Assembly: GCA_902795715.1 (NCBI GenBank)
Contig: CADBME010000219.1
Span: 1-5,328, forward strand
Source: an uncultured Lachnospiraceae bacterium
GTDB taxonomy: Bacteria; Bacillota_A; Clostridia; Lachnospirales; Lachnospiraceae
Direction of reading: 5' to 3'
Length of the DNA stretch: 5,328 bases
Below the pieces are notes generated by a model, which saw only the letters and a list, made by a program, of their open reading frames with translations, was not told where the DNA came from and searched no databases. Below, piece by piece: positions 1-5,328 of the stretch; position 1 is the stretch's first letter; every line of letters begins with the position of its first letter. Position numbers and translations under genes: made by a program.

Positions 1-46
1 CGGCCATACGATCAGATTTCGATAATTCAATTCTATTTTCTGCCAT
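1..46 (-). CDS. manZ: PTS mannose-family IID component, N-terminal fragment (runs off the window)
   Basis: Only the first 15 codons are visible, reading MAENRIELSKSDRMA, and the rest lies beyond position 1. The start is an ATG at 46-44, with an AGGAGG ribosome binding site at 60-55 and an 8-nt spacer. The gene begins 15 nt after the stop of the IIC gene and in the same direction. The identification rests mainly on position: mannose-family PTS operons run IIA/IIB, then IIC, then IID. The short start also fits, since IID proteins commonly open with a polar stretch like 'LSKSDR' or 'LTKKDL' before the first conserved block. IID forms the membrane permease together with IIC. The fragment is too short to test independently. 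Confidence 0.8.
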   Translation of the reverse strand, partial: MAENRIELSKSDRMA

Positions 47-61
47 GTTTCTTACCTCCTT

Positions 62-865
62 CTATTCGTAGTCATCCAGGATGTCTCCCAGAGGATCACC
101 TGTCCCTGCTCCGTCACCACCTGCAGCACCTCTCTTCTCACTGAGTGTAAGATAAATCAGTGCCATGGATACGCCGATAACACCAAGAGCGATCAGAGTC
201 AGATCAGAGATAGCTGCTACCGCAAAACCGATGGCGAAGAAAGGCCATACTTCTGCGGTTGCCATCATGTTGATAACCATAGCGTAACCTACTGCAACTA
301 CCATGCCGCCGCCGATGGCCATACCATCGGATAACCATGCCGGCATCTGAGCCAGAAGACCCTGAACTGCACTAGCCGGGATGGAAAGCAGAAGAGCTGC
401 GGGAATAGCGATACGAAGTCCCTGAAGACAGATAGCCGCGATCTGCCACATCTGTACTGCAGCAAAGTTGGCTGTTTCTGCTGCACTGTCCATCTGGTGA
501 ACAATAATAACGGAGATTGTACGGACAACCATGGTAAGGAAAAGTCCTGCTACAGCCAGCGGAACTGCGATGGCGATAGCTTCACCGACACCGGCTTCCC
601 CTTTTCCGCCGACAACAAGGATGATGGCAGAAGCAACCGATGCAAGAGCAGCATCCGGAGATACAGCAGCACCGATGTTGGCCCATCCCAAAGCGATCAG
701 CTGTAATGATCCGCCCAGGATGATACATTCTGCCGGATGACCGGTAACAATACCGATCAGTGTACATGCCACCAATGGCTGATGGAACTGGAACTCATCG
801 AGAATACCTTCCACACCAGCCAGGAAAGCAACCAACACAACTAAAATCATTGAAAGAAAATTCAT
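62..865 (-). CDS. manY: PTS mannose/fructose/sorbose-family IIC component
   Basis: This 267-residue, strongly hydrophobic protein is the sugar-translocating membrane subunit of a mannose-family PTS and pairs with IID. The ordinary IIC length is about 250-270 residues. Visible family features are the N-terminal hydrophobic segment with GVEGILDEFQFHQP (residues 17-30), the GGSLQLIALG block (51-60) and the WANIGAAVSPD motif (61-71). Further hydrophobic helices follow to about residue 240. The last 25 residues form a soluble, Gly- and Asp-rich cytoplasmic tail (from EKRGAAGG to ILDDYE). The start is an ATG at 865 with AGGAGG at 878-873 and a 7-nt spacer. The gene lies 36 nt downstream of the IIAB gene and 15 nt upstream of the IID gene, so the three should share one transcript. 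Substrate specificity cannot be deduced from the sequence. Confidence 0.95.
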   Translation of the reverse strand: MNFLSMILVVLVAFLAGVEGILDEFQFHQPLVACTLIGIVTGHPAECIILGGSLQLIALGWANIGAAVSPDAALASVASAIILVVGGKGEAGVGEAIAIAVPLAVAGLFLTMVVRTISVIIVHQMDSAAETANFAAVQMWQIAAICLQGLRIAIPAALLLSIPASAVQGLLAQMPAWLSDGMAIGGGMVVAVGYAMVINMMATAEVWPFFAIGFAVAAISDLTLIALGVIGVSMALIYLTLSEKRGAAGGDGAGTGDPLGDILDDYE

Positions 866-901
866 TATGTTTCCTCCTGTTTTGAATGTGAATTCTAGGG
901 T

Positions 902-1918
902 TTATTTCTGTTGCTTTAAACCTTCGCGTGCCTTGTCAAGCAATGCGTCCATATCTTCGGGGCTATCTGACGGAACTTTACGTACGTCAAACTCCACACC
1001 GTGAGACTTGAGTTTCTCGAATGTCTCGATGTCTTTCTCGTCCAGGGAAAGAACCTTGTTAACTGCGAACTTGCCCTGAGAATGAGCCATGGATCCAACA
1101 TTAAGCTTCTTGATCTTAAGGCCGCCCTCGATGGCCTTCAAGGCATCCAGAGGAGTTTCGAAAAGAAGCATGGCCTTGGTATTACCAAATCGTACATCCT
1201 TAAAGACTTTGATCATCTTTTGGATTGGTACACAATGGGCCTTTACTCCCGGAGGAGCTGCTTCCATGATCATACGCTTCCTCAATTCATCACGGGCAAC
1301 ACCGTCCGATACGGCAATGATCCGGTCGGGGGCAGTTGCCTTGGTCCATCCGGTTGCTACCTGTCCATGGAGAAGGCGGGTATCGATACGAGCCAGGACG
1401 ATTTTGATCTTTCCATCGCCAAGTACGGTTCCCGGAGGGATCACTTTGTGTAATGCATCTTTTGCTTTTCCCGCCAGTTTCTCTACCTTCTCTGCCGCTT
1501 TCTCTTTCTTCGGCTCCAAATCCTGAGGGAATACCTTTACACCCTCTCTTCCGCTGCCGATAATCTGTTTTGCCAGATCCTGTGCGGACAATGACTCGTC
1601 CATACGGGATGCAAGGGCATCAACCAGCATCGGAAGGTTCAGTCCGGCAACCACTGCCCAGGTATCCTCATGTCCGTCAATCAGATTATTTGCCTGATTG
1701 AATGGAGTACCGCCCCACAGATCCACCATGATCAGCACCTGATCGGGATCATCGAAGCCGGCAATTGCTTCCTCCATTTTCTTCCTCAGATCATCCGGCC
1801 CGTCACTGGGTTGCAAGGTAACCGCAGCGGCATTGGGCTGTTCACCGAAGAGCATAGAGGCAGACATCATAATACCTTCAGCAAAGTCGCCGTGTGTAGC
1901 AAGTAATATGCCTACCAT
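902..1918 (-). CDS. manX: PTS mannose/fructose/sorbose-family fused IIA-IIB component
   Basis: This 338-residue soluble protein relays phosphate from HPr to the incoming sugar. The IIA domain covers about residues 1-130: ILLATHGDFAEG carries the phospho-acceptor His9, and MVDLWGGTPFNQA (64-76) carries the conserved Asp66. A Lys/Glu/Ala-rich linker (about 135-160) leads to the IIB domain (about 170-332), where RIDTRLLHGQV carries the second phospho-acceptor, His184. NVGSMAHSQGK (273-283) and VNKVLSLDEKD (287-297) are further IIB landmarks. The architecture matches Escherichia coli ManX (His10 and His175) and the ManX proteins of lactic acid bacteria. The start is an ATG at 1918, with GGGAGG at 1932-1927 and an 8-nt spacer. 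It is the first gene of the minus-strand operon, and all key residues are present. Assignment to mannose rather than fructose or sorbose is by family name only. Confidence 0.95.
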   Translation of the reverse strand: MVGILLATHGDFAEGIMMSASMLFGEQPNAAAVTLQPSDGPDDLRKKMEEAIAGFDDPDQVLIMVDLWGGTPFNQANNLIDGHEDTWAVVAGLNLPMLVDALASRMDESLSAQDLAKQIIGSGREGVKVFPQDLEPKKEKAAEKVEKLAGKAKDALHKVIPPGTVLGDGKIKIVLARIDTRLLHGQVATGWTKATAPDRIIAVSDGVARDELRKRMIMEAAPPGVKAHCVPIQKMIKVFKDVRFGNTKAMLLFETPLDALKAIEGGLKIKKLNVGSMAHSQGKFAVNKVLSLDEKDIETFEKLKSHGVEFDVRKVPSDSPEDMDALLDKAREGLKQQK

Positions 1919-2031
1919 TTCTTTATCCTCCCTTTCGTTAAAGAATGTAAAAAAAATAGGTAAAAAATGAAAAGCAAAGATGGTTCTTTATATTGAAGTT
2001 AAAGTACTATCGTAGGCTTTCATTAATATTG

Positions 2032-2060
2032 ATTTAAACAGAATAACTTACAAGAGTCAA
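2032..2060 (-). promoter_or_regulatory. Candidate sigma-A promoter of the man operon
   Basis: On the minus strand TTGACT (2060-2055, 5 of 6 to the -35 consensus) is followed after exactly 17 nt by TTAAAT (2037-2032, 4 of 6 to the -10 consensus). This would start transcription near 2025 and give a leader of about 107 nt before manX. The -10 is only moderate. Many mannose-family PTS operons in Bacillota instead use sigma-54 and a LevR-type activator, but only a weak sigma-54-like match is present here. No experimental start is known to me. Confidence 0.5.
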
Positions 2061-2100
2061 TCTTTTTTTTAGAAAATTATTCAAAAAACTTTAGAAAAAA
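2061..2100 (-). promoter_or_regulatory. A/T-rich tract upstream of the man promoter (UP-element-like)
   Basis: Directly upstream of the minus-strand -35 box lies a 40-bp stretch that is almost entirely A and T, with phased runs: eight T at 2063-2070 and six A at 2084-2089 and 2095-2100 on the plus strand. A tracts in this position are known to bind the RNA polymerase alpha C-terminal domain or to bend DNA. Such a role here is inference from position and composition, and simple intergenic A/T richness is the alternative. Confidence 0.35.
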
Positions 2101-2136
2101 GAAAGAACTTACAATATAGAAAAAGCTGCACATCCG

Positions 2137-2154
2137 AATACCAGATTTGGTGTT
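2137..2154. promoter_or_regulatory. Imperfect dyad, candidate operator/activator site
   Basis: AATACCA (2137-2143), a 4-nt spacer GATT and TGGTGTT (2148-2154) form an inverted repeat with 6 of 7 positions symmetric. It ends 3 bp before the frd -35 box, and its centre sits about 46 bp upstream of the predicted start. That is a typical place for a dimeric activator, or for a repressor that masks the -35. It does not match the Rex, CcpA or FNR consensus sites that I know, so I name no regulator. Confidence 0.4.
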
Positions 2155-2156
2155 CT

Positions 2157-2185
2157 TTGATTTCAATTATTACATATGGTATGAT
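2157..2185 (+). promoter_or_regulatory. Extended -10 promoter of the frd operon
   Basis: TTGATT (2157-2162, 4 of 6 to consensus) is separated by 17 bp from TATGAT (2180-2185, 5 of 6). The -10 is preceded by TGG, giving an extended -10 (TGn) element. Transcription would start near 2192. This is the best promoter in the window. Its position also argues against starting the cytochrome b gene at any codon between 2157 and 2191, because those bases would not be transcribed. Confidence 0.65.
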
Positions 2186-2198
2186 GATATCGGTTAGA

Positions 2199-2219
2199 GC
2201 TGCTATGCAGCGCAGCATA
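2199..2219 (+). repeat. Overlapping short hairpins in the frd leader
   Basis: GCTGC (2199-2203), loop TAT, GCAGC (2207-2211) make a 5-bp stem. The overlapping TATGC (2204-2208), AGCGCA, GCATA (2215-2219) make a second one. They share bases, so only one can form at a time. Both lie within about 30 nt of the predicted 5' end of the transcript. They could affect messenger stability or be chance; the stems are short. Confidence 0.3.
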
Positions 2220-2280
2220 CCTGAATATCCAAAAGAAACATCCGGTGAATGCTTAAGAAATATCTGTGAAAGGTTTTGGA

Positions 2281-2322
2281 ATGCTTATTTTAGGCTGTTA
2301 TATGACGAAGAAAGGCTGGTGA
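2281..2322 (+). CDS. Possible 13-codon upstream ORF in the frd leader
   Basis: ATG to TGA encodes MLILGCYMTKKGW in a frame different from frdC. An AAAGG at 2269-2273 lies 7 nt before the ATG, which is reasonable initiation spacing. The TGA stop (2320-2322) lies inside the GGTGAT thought to be the ribosome binding site for frdC, 5 nt before its TTG. That geometry would allow translational coupling, with ribosomes ending here and restarting at the weak TTG. ORFs this short arise readily by chance, so this is a candidate only. Confidence 0.2.
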   Translation: MLILGCYMTKKGW

Positions 2323-2323
2323 T
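2318..2323 (+). promoter_or_regulatory. Ribosome binding site that sets the TTG start of frdC
   Basis: GGTGAT matches the 3' half of the ideal Shine-Dalgarno sequence (AGGAGGTGAT) and ends 4 nt before TTG at 2328, so the core GG lies at normal distance. A second partial match, AAAGG (2311-2315), lies 12 nt away. No ATG in the frdC frame near here has a comparable site. Confidence 0.5.
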
Positions 2324-2327
2324 TGAT

Positions 2328-2891
2328 TTGAAACTGAAAAAGCTTAATGCCGGATTGGGTCTCTTGTCCATTCTGTTTTTGATTGTACATATGGGATACA
2401 GTATTTTTTCCTATATCACATTCTATTATAATCCGGTTTTGAAACTTGTTACGGCTATTCCTTTTATGGTGACCCTTTGTCTGCACGCGGTCTGCGGTAT
2501 GCTGACCGTGTTCATGCAAAAGGACGGCAGCCGGATGGATCTCTATCCCAGACAAAACCTGTCTACCATATTACAGCGGGTTTCCGCAGCACTGATTTTC
2601 CCCCTGCTGATTCTGCATATCAACACCTTTTCTCTGATGAAGGCCAGTGCAGAGAAAGGGTATACGATTTTTATCCTGCTCCTCATCCTGGCTGAGCTTG
2701 TGTTTTTTGCAGTGGTCATCATACATGTGGCAGTCTCACTGACAAGAGGCTTTATCAGCCTGGGGCTCCTTTCCTCCAGAGAGAAACAGAGAGCCATTGA
2801 CCGCTTTGTTTACCTGCTCGGTGTGCTGTTTTTCATCATTGCGGCCTATTCTGTGGTTAAGGGGCAGATCGCGATGTTCCTGATGGGTTGA
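2328..2891 (+). CDS. frdC: Fumarate reductase / succinate dehydrogenase cytochrome b subunit
   Basis: From the TTG at 2328 this is a 187-residue integral membrane protein that anchors FrdAB and exchanges electrons with the quinone pool. Five hydrophobic segments are visible, at roughly residues 8-32, 38-63, 80-104, 112-138 and 158-185. His21, His53, His97 and His133 lie one in each of the first four segments. This is the arrangement of the haem ligands in the two-haem type B family (Wolinella succinogenes FrdC, Bacillus subtilis SdhC), so two b haems are likely. The sequence itself is divergent, and the assignment leans on this pattern plus the adjacent flavoprotein and iron-sulfur genes. The frame is open back to 2157, but that extension overlaps the promoter and leader, and the TTG start gives the usual spacing before the first His. 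The stop overlaps the ribosome binding site of frdA. The order C-A-B is that of type B enzymes. Confidence 0.85.
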   Translation: MKLKKLNAGLGLLSILFLIVHMGYSIFSYITFYYNPVLKLVTAIPFMVTLCLHAVCGMLTVFMQKDGSRMDLYPRQNLSTILQRVSAALIFPLLILHINTFSLMKASAEKGYTIFILLLILAELVFFAVVIIHVAVSLTRGFISLGLLSSREKQRAIDRFVYLLGVLFFIIAAYSVVKGQIAMFLMG

Positions 2892-2903
2892 GGAGGAAGG
2901 AAT

Positions 2904-4538
2904 ATGAAGAAGGCTATCATCATCGGAAGCGGAATATCCGGCATGACCTGTGCCGCTGCTCTTGCAAAAAAAGGTATCCATGTTCTGCTGGTCTCCCCCT
3001 TTCCTTCTGAGCGATCCCAGTCGGTCATGGCAGCGGGAGGCATCAACGCGGTCCTGTCAGATCATTTGGAAGGGGATTCCGTCTCCTGCCATATAGAGGA
3101 CACATTGAAAGGCGGGTCGGACCTGGCGGGTCGGAAGGCTGTTACAGGTCTCTGCAGCCATGCGGAAGAGATCATCCGCTATCTGGAAAGAATCGGTACG
3201 GTTTTTTCGGTGGAAGAATCCGGGCATCCCGCAAGAAGAGCCTTTGGAGGTCAGACATATCAGAGAACCTGTTATTGTGGTTCTGCTACGGGAAAGCAGA
3301 TTGTTTCTGCCCTGGTTATGGAAGTCAGGCGTTATGAAGCGGCGGGGCTCATTGAGCGCAGACTGTGGAATTGTTTTCATTCCGCCCTGATCCTGGATGG
3401 GGCTTGCTATGGTGTTCTGCTTTTTGATGAAAGCAGGGGAAAGCTCCTTGTGGAGTATGGCGATGCCCTGGTGATGGCCACCGGAGGACAGAATGCCCTG
3501 TTCGGGAAAACCACCGGCTCTACCCAGTGTGACGGCTACGCGGCCGGGAAACTCTTTTTACAGGGTGCGGAACTGAAAAATCTGGAGTTTGTTCAATACC
3601 ATCCCACTACGATCGAGACCGCGCAAAAGAGGATGCTGATCTCCGAAGCGGTGCGTGGTGAAGGTGGAAGACTCTTCTATATGGATGGCGACCGAAGAGT
3701 TTTTTTCATGGAAGACAAGTACGGCCCACGTGGCAACCTTATGACACGGGACGTGATCAGCAGAGAAATTGCAGCTTGCGGCCGGGATGTCTATCTTGAT
3801 ATCTCATTCCTCGATCAAAAAGTGATTGACCGGAGGATACCGGAAGTGCGCGACCTCTGCCTGAAATATAAAAATCTGGATATTGCCAGAGAGCCGATCC
3901 CGGTGGCGCCTTCCGTTCATTTCTTTATGGGCGGCCTTGCCGTGCATCTGAATCATGAGACCAATATAGAAAACCTCTTCGCCGTGGGAGAATGCGCATC
4001 CATCTATCATGGCGCAAATCGCCTGGGCGGGAATTCCCTCCTGGCGGCCCTCTATTCCGGAAAAGTGGCGGCTGAGGAAATCGCCGGAAGGGAAAGGCGG
4101 AGAAAGCATCCGGATTTCTCGGCTTTTATGGAAGATCAGAATCAAGCCCTGCAGGGTATGCTGCAGTCAAATAGCAAATTCCCGGTGATGTACATGCGGG
4201 ATATGGCTGCTGAAACCATGAGTCGGAATCTGGGCATTGTTCGGAATGAGAGGGCATTGGAGCAGGGCATAGCGGACATTGACTATGATTTGTCCGTTGC
4301 GGGACAGATTAATTATGACAGCAGTGTCTTCCCCTATGCCAATTATTCCCTCCAGGGCATCCTGACCCTGGCAAGGGCTACCCTTTCCTGCGCAAAGGAA
4401 CGCCGGGAAAGCCGCGGCGCTCATTACCGGAGCGACTTTCCTGAGACCAGACATGATTATGAAGCTGCCACGATCATTGCTTACGATGAGGGGCGTTACA
4501 GCGTCCGGCTGGATAAGGAGCAAATGTATGAAAGTTAA
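2904..4538 (+). CDS. frdA: Fumarate reductase / succinate dehydrogenase flavoprotein subunit
   Basis: This 544-residue FAD protein interconverts fumarate and succinate on the cytoplasmic side. The N-terminal dinucleotide-binding GSGISG (8-13) is followed by RSQSVMAAGGINAV (37-50), RRAFGGQ (111-117), ATGG (192-195), QYHPT with His233, SEAVRGEGG with Glu248 (247-255), TRDVISRE with Arg282, VHFFMGG with His339, VGECA (361-365) and HGANRLGGNSL with Arg373. These match the substrate-binding and proton-transfer residues of E. coli FrdA (His232, Glu245, Arg287, His355, Arg390). Near the C-terminus ERRESRGAHYRSDFPE (499-514) is typical. The His that binds FAD covalently in FrdA/SdhA (RSHT/RSHS) is Gln39 here. 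The protein is also shorter than the usual 570-600 residues at its C-terminus. L-aspartate oxidase (NadB) is the nearest alternative and also lacks that His, but the flanking frdC and frdB genes argue against it. AGGAGG at 2891-2896 lies 7 nt before the ATG. Confidence 0.92.
   Translation: MKKAIIIGSGISGMTCAAALAKKGIHVLLVSPFPSERSQSVMAAGGINAVLSDHLEGDSVSCHIEDTLKGGSDLAGRKAVTGLCSHAEEIIRYLERIGTVFSVEESGHPARRAFGGQTYQRTCYCGSATGKQIVSALVMEVRRYEAAGLIERRLWNCFHSALILDGACYGVLLFDESRGKLLVEYGDALVMATGGQNALFGKTTGSTQCDGYAAGKLFLQGAELKNLEFVQYHPTTIETAQKRMLISEAVRGEGGRLFYMDGDRRVFFMEDKYGPRGNLMTRDVISREIAACGRDVYLDISFLDQKVIDRRIPEVRDLCLKYKNLDIAREPIPVAPSVHFFMGGLAVHLNHETNIENLFAVGECASIYHGANRLGGNSLLAALYSGKVAAEEIAGRERRRKHPDFSAFMEDQNQALQGMLQSNSKFPVMYMRDMAAETMSRNLGIVRNERALEQGIADIDYDLSVAGQINYDSSVFPYANYSLQGILTLARATLSCAKERRESRGAHYRSDFPETRHDYEAATIIAYDEGRYSVRLDKEQMYES
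4515..4520 (+). promoter_or_regulatory. Ribosome binding site inside frdA that sets the frdB start
   Basis: AAGGAG, within the last codons of frdA, lies 7 nt before the ATG at 4528. It selects that ATG over the upstream in-frame ATGs at 4453 and 4459, which lack such a site and would add 25 residues unlike the family's N-terminus. Confidence 0.8.
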
Positions 4539-5220
4539 GATATTACGCCGGCAGTCGCCGGATTCGAAGCCCTACTGGGAGCGATTTGATGTCGATGTGC
4601 CGGGTGAAACATCCATTGCAGGTCTTTTGGATCACCTGAATTACCACGATGACATAGTGGATGAGAACGGAAGACAGACCACCCGGATCGGATGGGAATG
4701 TTCCTGTCTGCAGGGTGTGTGCGGTGCCTGTGCCATGGTGATCAACGGTCTTCCTGCCCTGGCCTGTGAGACTTTTGTGAAAGACCTTAAGGGCGATGAG
4801 ATAAGGATCCGTCCACTGCAGAAATTCCCCGTAATCCATGATCTGGTGGTTGACAGGTCGGTGATTCAGGAGAATCTGAAGCAGATGAATATCTGCATCG
4901 GGGAATACCAGCCTGTGGTGGAGAAAAGCTCTTCCAGACAAAGAAAAGCCCATCTTCAGAACTATACCACGGCCAAATGTCTCAAATGCGGCCTGTGTCT
5001 GGAGGTCTGTCCCAATTACGTGGACGGCAGAAATTTTTACGGGGCAATCTTTGCCAATGACTGCTACCTGGTATCCACAAGAAACCGTTCAAAGAGGGGT
5101 GAGATTAAGAAGATTTACGGAGAACATTTTGGGAGCGGATGCTCCAAGTCCCTTTCCTGCATGGATGTCTGTCCCATGCAGATTTCGACTATTGCCTCAA
5201 TGGCTAAACTGAACCGGTAA
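4528..5220 (+). CDS. frdB: Fumarate reductase / succinate dehydrogenase iron-sulfur subunit
   Basis: This 230-residue protein carries electrons between FrdC haems and the FrdA flavin through three clusters. The N-terminal ferredoxin-type domain binds a [2Fe-2S] cluster with Cys60, Cys65, Cys68 and Cys80 (CLQGVCGAC, then a Cys 12 residues on). Cys58 is an extra, probably non-ligand cysteine. The C-terminal domain has CLKCGLCLEVCP (151-162) and CSKSLSCMDVCP (205-216). By alignment with E. coli FrdB, Cys151, Cys154, Cys157 and Cys215 hold the [4Fe-4S] cluster, and Cys161, Cys205 and Cys211 the [3Fe-4S] cluster. All 11 ligands are present and the length is normal (E. coli FrdB is 244). The gene overlaps the end of frdA by 11 nt, which suggests translational coupling and equal synthesis of the two subunits. 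It is the last identified gene of the operon, and no terminator is visible after it. Confidence 0.95.
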   Translation: MKVKILRRQSPDSKPYWERFDVDVPGETSIAGLLDHLNYHDDIVDENGRQTTRIGWECSCLQGVCGACAMVINGLPALACETFVKDLKGDEIRIRPLQKFPVIHDLVVDRSVIQENLKQMNICIGEYQPVVEKSSSRQRKAHLQNYTTAKCLKCGLCLEVCPNYVDGRNFYGAIFANDCYLVSTRNRSKRGEIKKIYGEHFGSGCSKSLSCMDVCPMQISTIASMAKLNR

Positions 5221-5287
5221 AGACATCCTTTTCAGGGCATAATATATCAAACAGAAAAAGTACTTTGACAGGAAGTGAGGAGTAGTT

Positions 5288-5328
5288 ATGAATCAAAAAA
5301 TAAGAAAACATATGAACCAGGGAAATGA
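5288..5328 (+). CDS. Start of an unidentified protein (runs off the window)
   Basis: Thirteen complete codons (MNQKIRKHMNQGN) are visible before the window ends. The start is supported by TGAGGAG at 5276-5282, which lies 5 nt before the ATG at 5288. It follows frdB by 67 nt on the same strand with no hairpin terminator between, so it may be a fourth gene of the frd transcript. The fragment is basic and polar and too short to identify. Confidence 0.6.
   Translation, partial: MNQKIRKHMNQGN

Larger units (their letters stand above)
1919..2327. other. Divergent intergenic control region between man and frd operons
   Basis: This 409-bp stretch contains no convincing protein gene. From left to right it holds the man leader (about 1919-2025, read on the minus strand), the man core promoter (2032-2060), an A/T tract (2061-2100), an imperfect dyad (2137-2154), the frd promoter (2157-2185) and the frd leader (about 2192-2327). 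The two -35 boxes are about 96 bp apart, so a regulator bound between them could act on either side. It is visibly more A/T-rich than the flanking genes, mainly between 1945 and 2120. No intrinsic terminator is visible and none is needed, because the operons diverge. Confidence 0.85.
2192..2327 (+). other. Untranslated leader of the frd operon
   Basis: About 136 nt separate the predicted transcription start from the TTG of frdC, which is long for a simple leader. Its contents are two overlapping short hairpins near the 5' end, the repeat GAATGCTTA at 2247-2255 and again at 2279-2287, and two short ATG ORFs beginning in those repeats. The first reads MLKKYL, with GGTGA directly against the ATG. 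The second is listed separately. I recognise no known riboswitch or T-box motif. The frame of frdC also stays open through this leader, so an N-terminally extended FrdC is not excluded. Confidence 0.45.

Noticed and set aside
1001..1526. Open frames of 145-150 codons on the plus strand inside manX
   Set aside because: They lie antisense to a complete, motif-rich manX, overlap each other in different frames, and have no ribosome binding site or recognisable domain.
1971..1988. Sigma-54-like promoter for man on the minus strand (TTGCT at the -12 position)
   Set aside because: The -12 half is good, but at the -24 position the sequence is AAGAAC instead of TGGCAC, losing the essential GG. The sigma-A match further upstream is better.
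2011..2027. CcpA cre-like site downstream of the man -10 (TGAAAGCCTACGA on the minus strand)
   Set aside because: It lacks the central CG and the closing C of the cre consensus, and it is not palindromic.
3804..4523. Open frames of 113-118 codons on the minus strand inside frdA
   Set aside because: They are antisense to conserved frdA catalytic blocks and have no recognisable product or initiation signal.
4453..4527. Upstream ATG starts for frdB
   Set aside because: They would add 25 residues unlike the family's N-terminus and have no ribosome binding site, whereas ATG 4528 has AAGGAG at ideal spacing.
4699..4705. Extra cysteine (Cys58) as a sign of an altered [2Fe-2S] cluster in FrdB
   Set aside because: The four normal ligands (60, 65, 68, 80) keep standard spacing, so the extra Cys need not change the cluster.
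5265..5287. Perfect -35 TTGACA upstream of the last partial gene
   Set aside because: At 17-bp spacing the -10 would be ATGAAT, overlapping the start codon, and no acceptable -10 lies within 15-19 bp. It probably arises by chance.

Overview
The window carries two divergent operons that face away from a 409-bp intergenic region. The gene content suggests a fermentative, low-to-mid GC Bacillota, probably a Clostridia or Lachnospiraceae-type gut anaerobe. The grounds are near-perfect AGGAGG ribosome binding sites, A/T-rich promoter DNA, and a mannose-family PTS next to a compact fumarate reductase. This placement is inference and I would not go to genus.

Left side (1-1918, minus strand): a mannose/fructose/sorbose-family PTS permease transcribed right to left as manX (fused IIA-IIB, two phospho-histidines), manY (IIC membrane channel) and manZ (IID, only the first 15 codons lie in the window). 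It takes up a hexose or related sugar with phosphorylation from HPr. The exact sugar cannot be read from the sequence.

Middle (1919-2327): the divergent control region. It holds a candidate sigma-A promoter for man on the minus strand (TTGACT/TTAAAT, 17-bp spacer) with an A/T tract behind it. For the right-hand operon it holds a strong extended -10 promoter (TTGATT, 17-bp spacer, TATGAT preceded by TGG). An 18-bp imperfect dyad (AATACCA-N4-TGGTGTT) abuts the -35 of the right-hand promoter. A leader of about 136 nt follows, with short hairpins, a 9-bp direct repeat and a possible 13-codon upstream ORF.

Right side (2328-5220, plus strand): a three-subunit quinol:fumarate reductase / succinate dehydrogenase in the order cytochrome b (frdC), flavoprotein (frdA), iron-sulfur protein (frdB), tightly packed with an 11-nt overlap between the last two. 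FrdB has all 11 cysteine ligands for its three clusters. FrdC has five predicted membrane segments with one His in each of the first four, the pattern of two-haem type B cytochromes. FrdA keeps the catalytic residues, but the His that normally binds FAD covalently is a Gln. That is the most interesting point in the window and, by analogy with known mutants, favours fumarate reduction over succinate oxidation. A further gene starts at 5288 and runs off the end.

Together the window pairs sugar import with a likely anaerobic electron sink: PTS uptake feeds glycolysis to PEP, and fumarate reduction disposes of reducing equivalents. I found no mobile element, RNA gene, CRISPR array or clearly novel multi-gene system.
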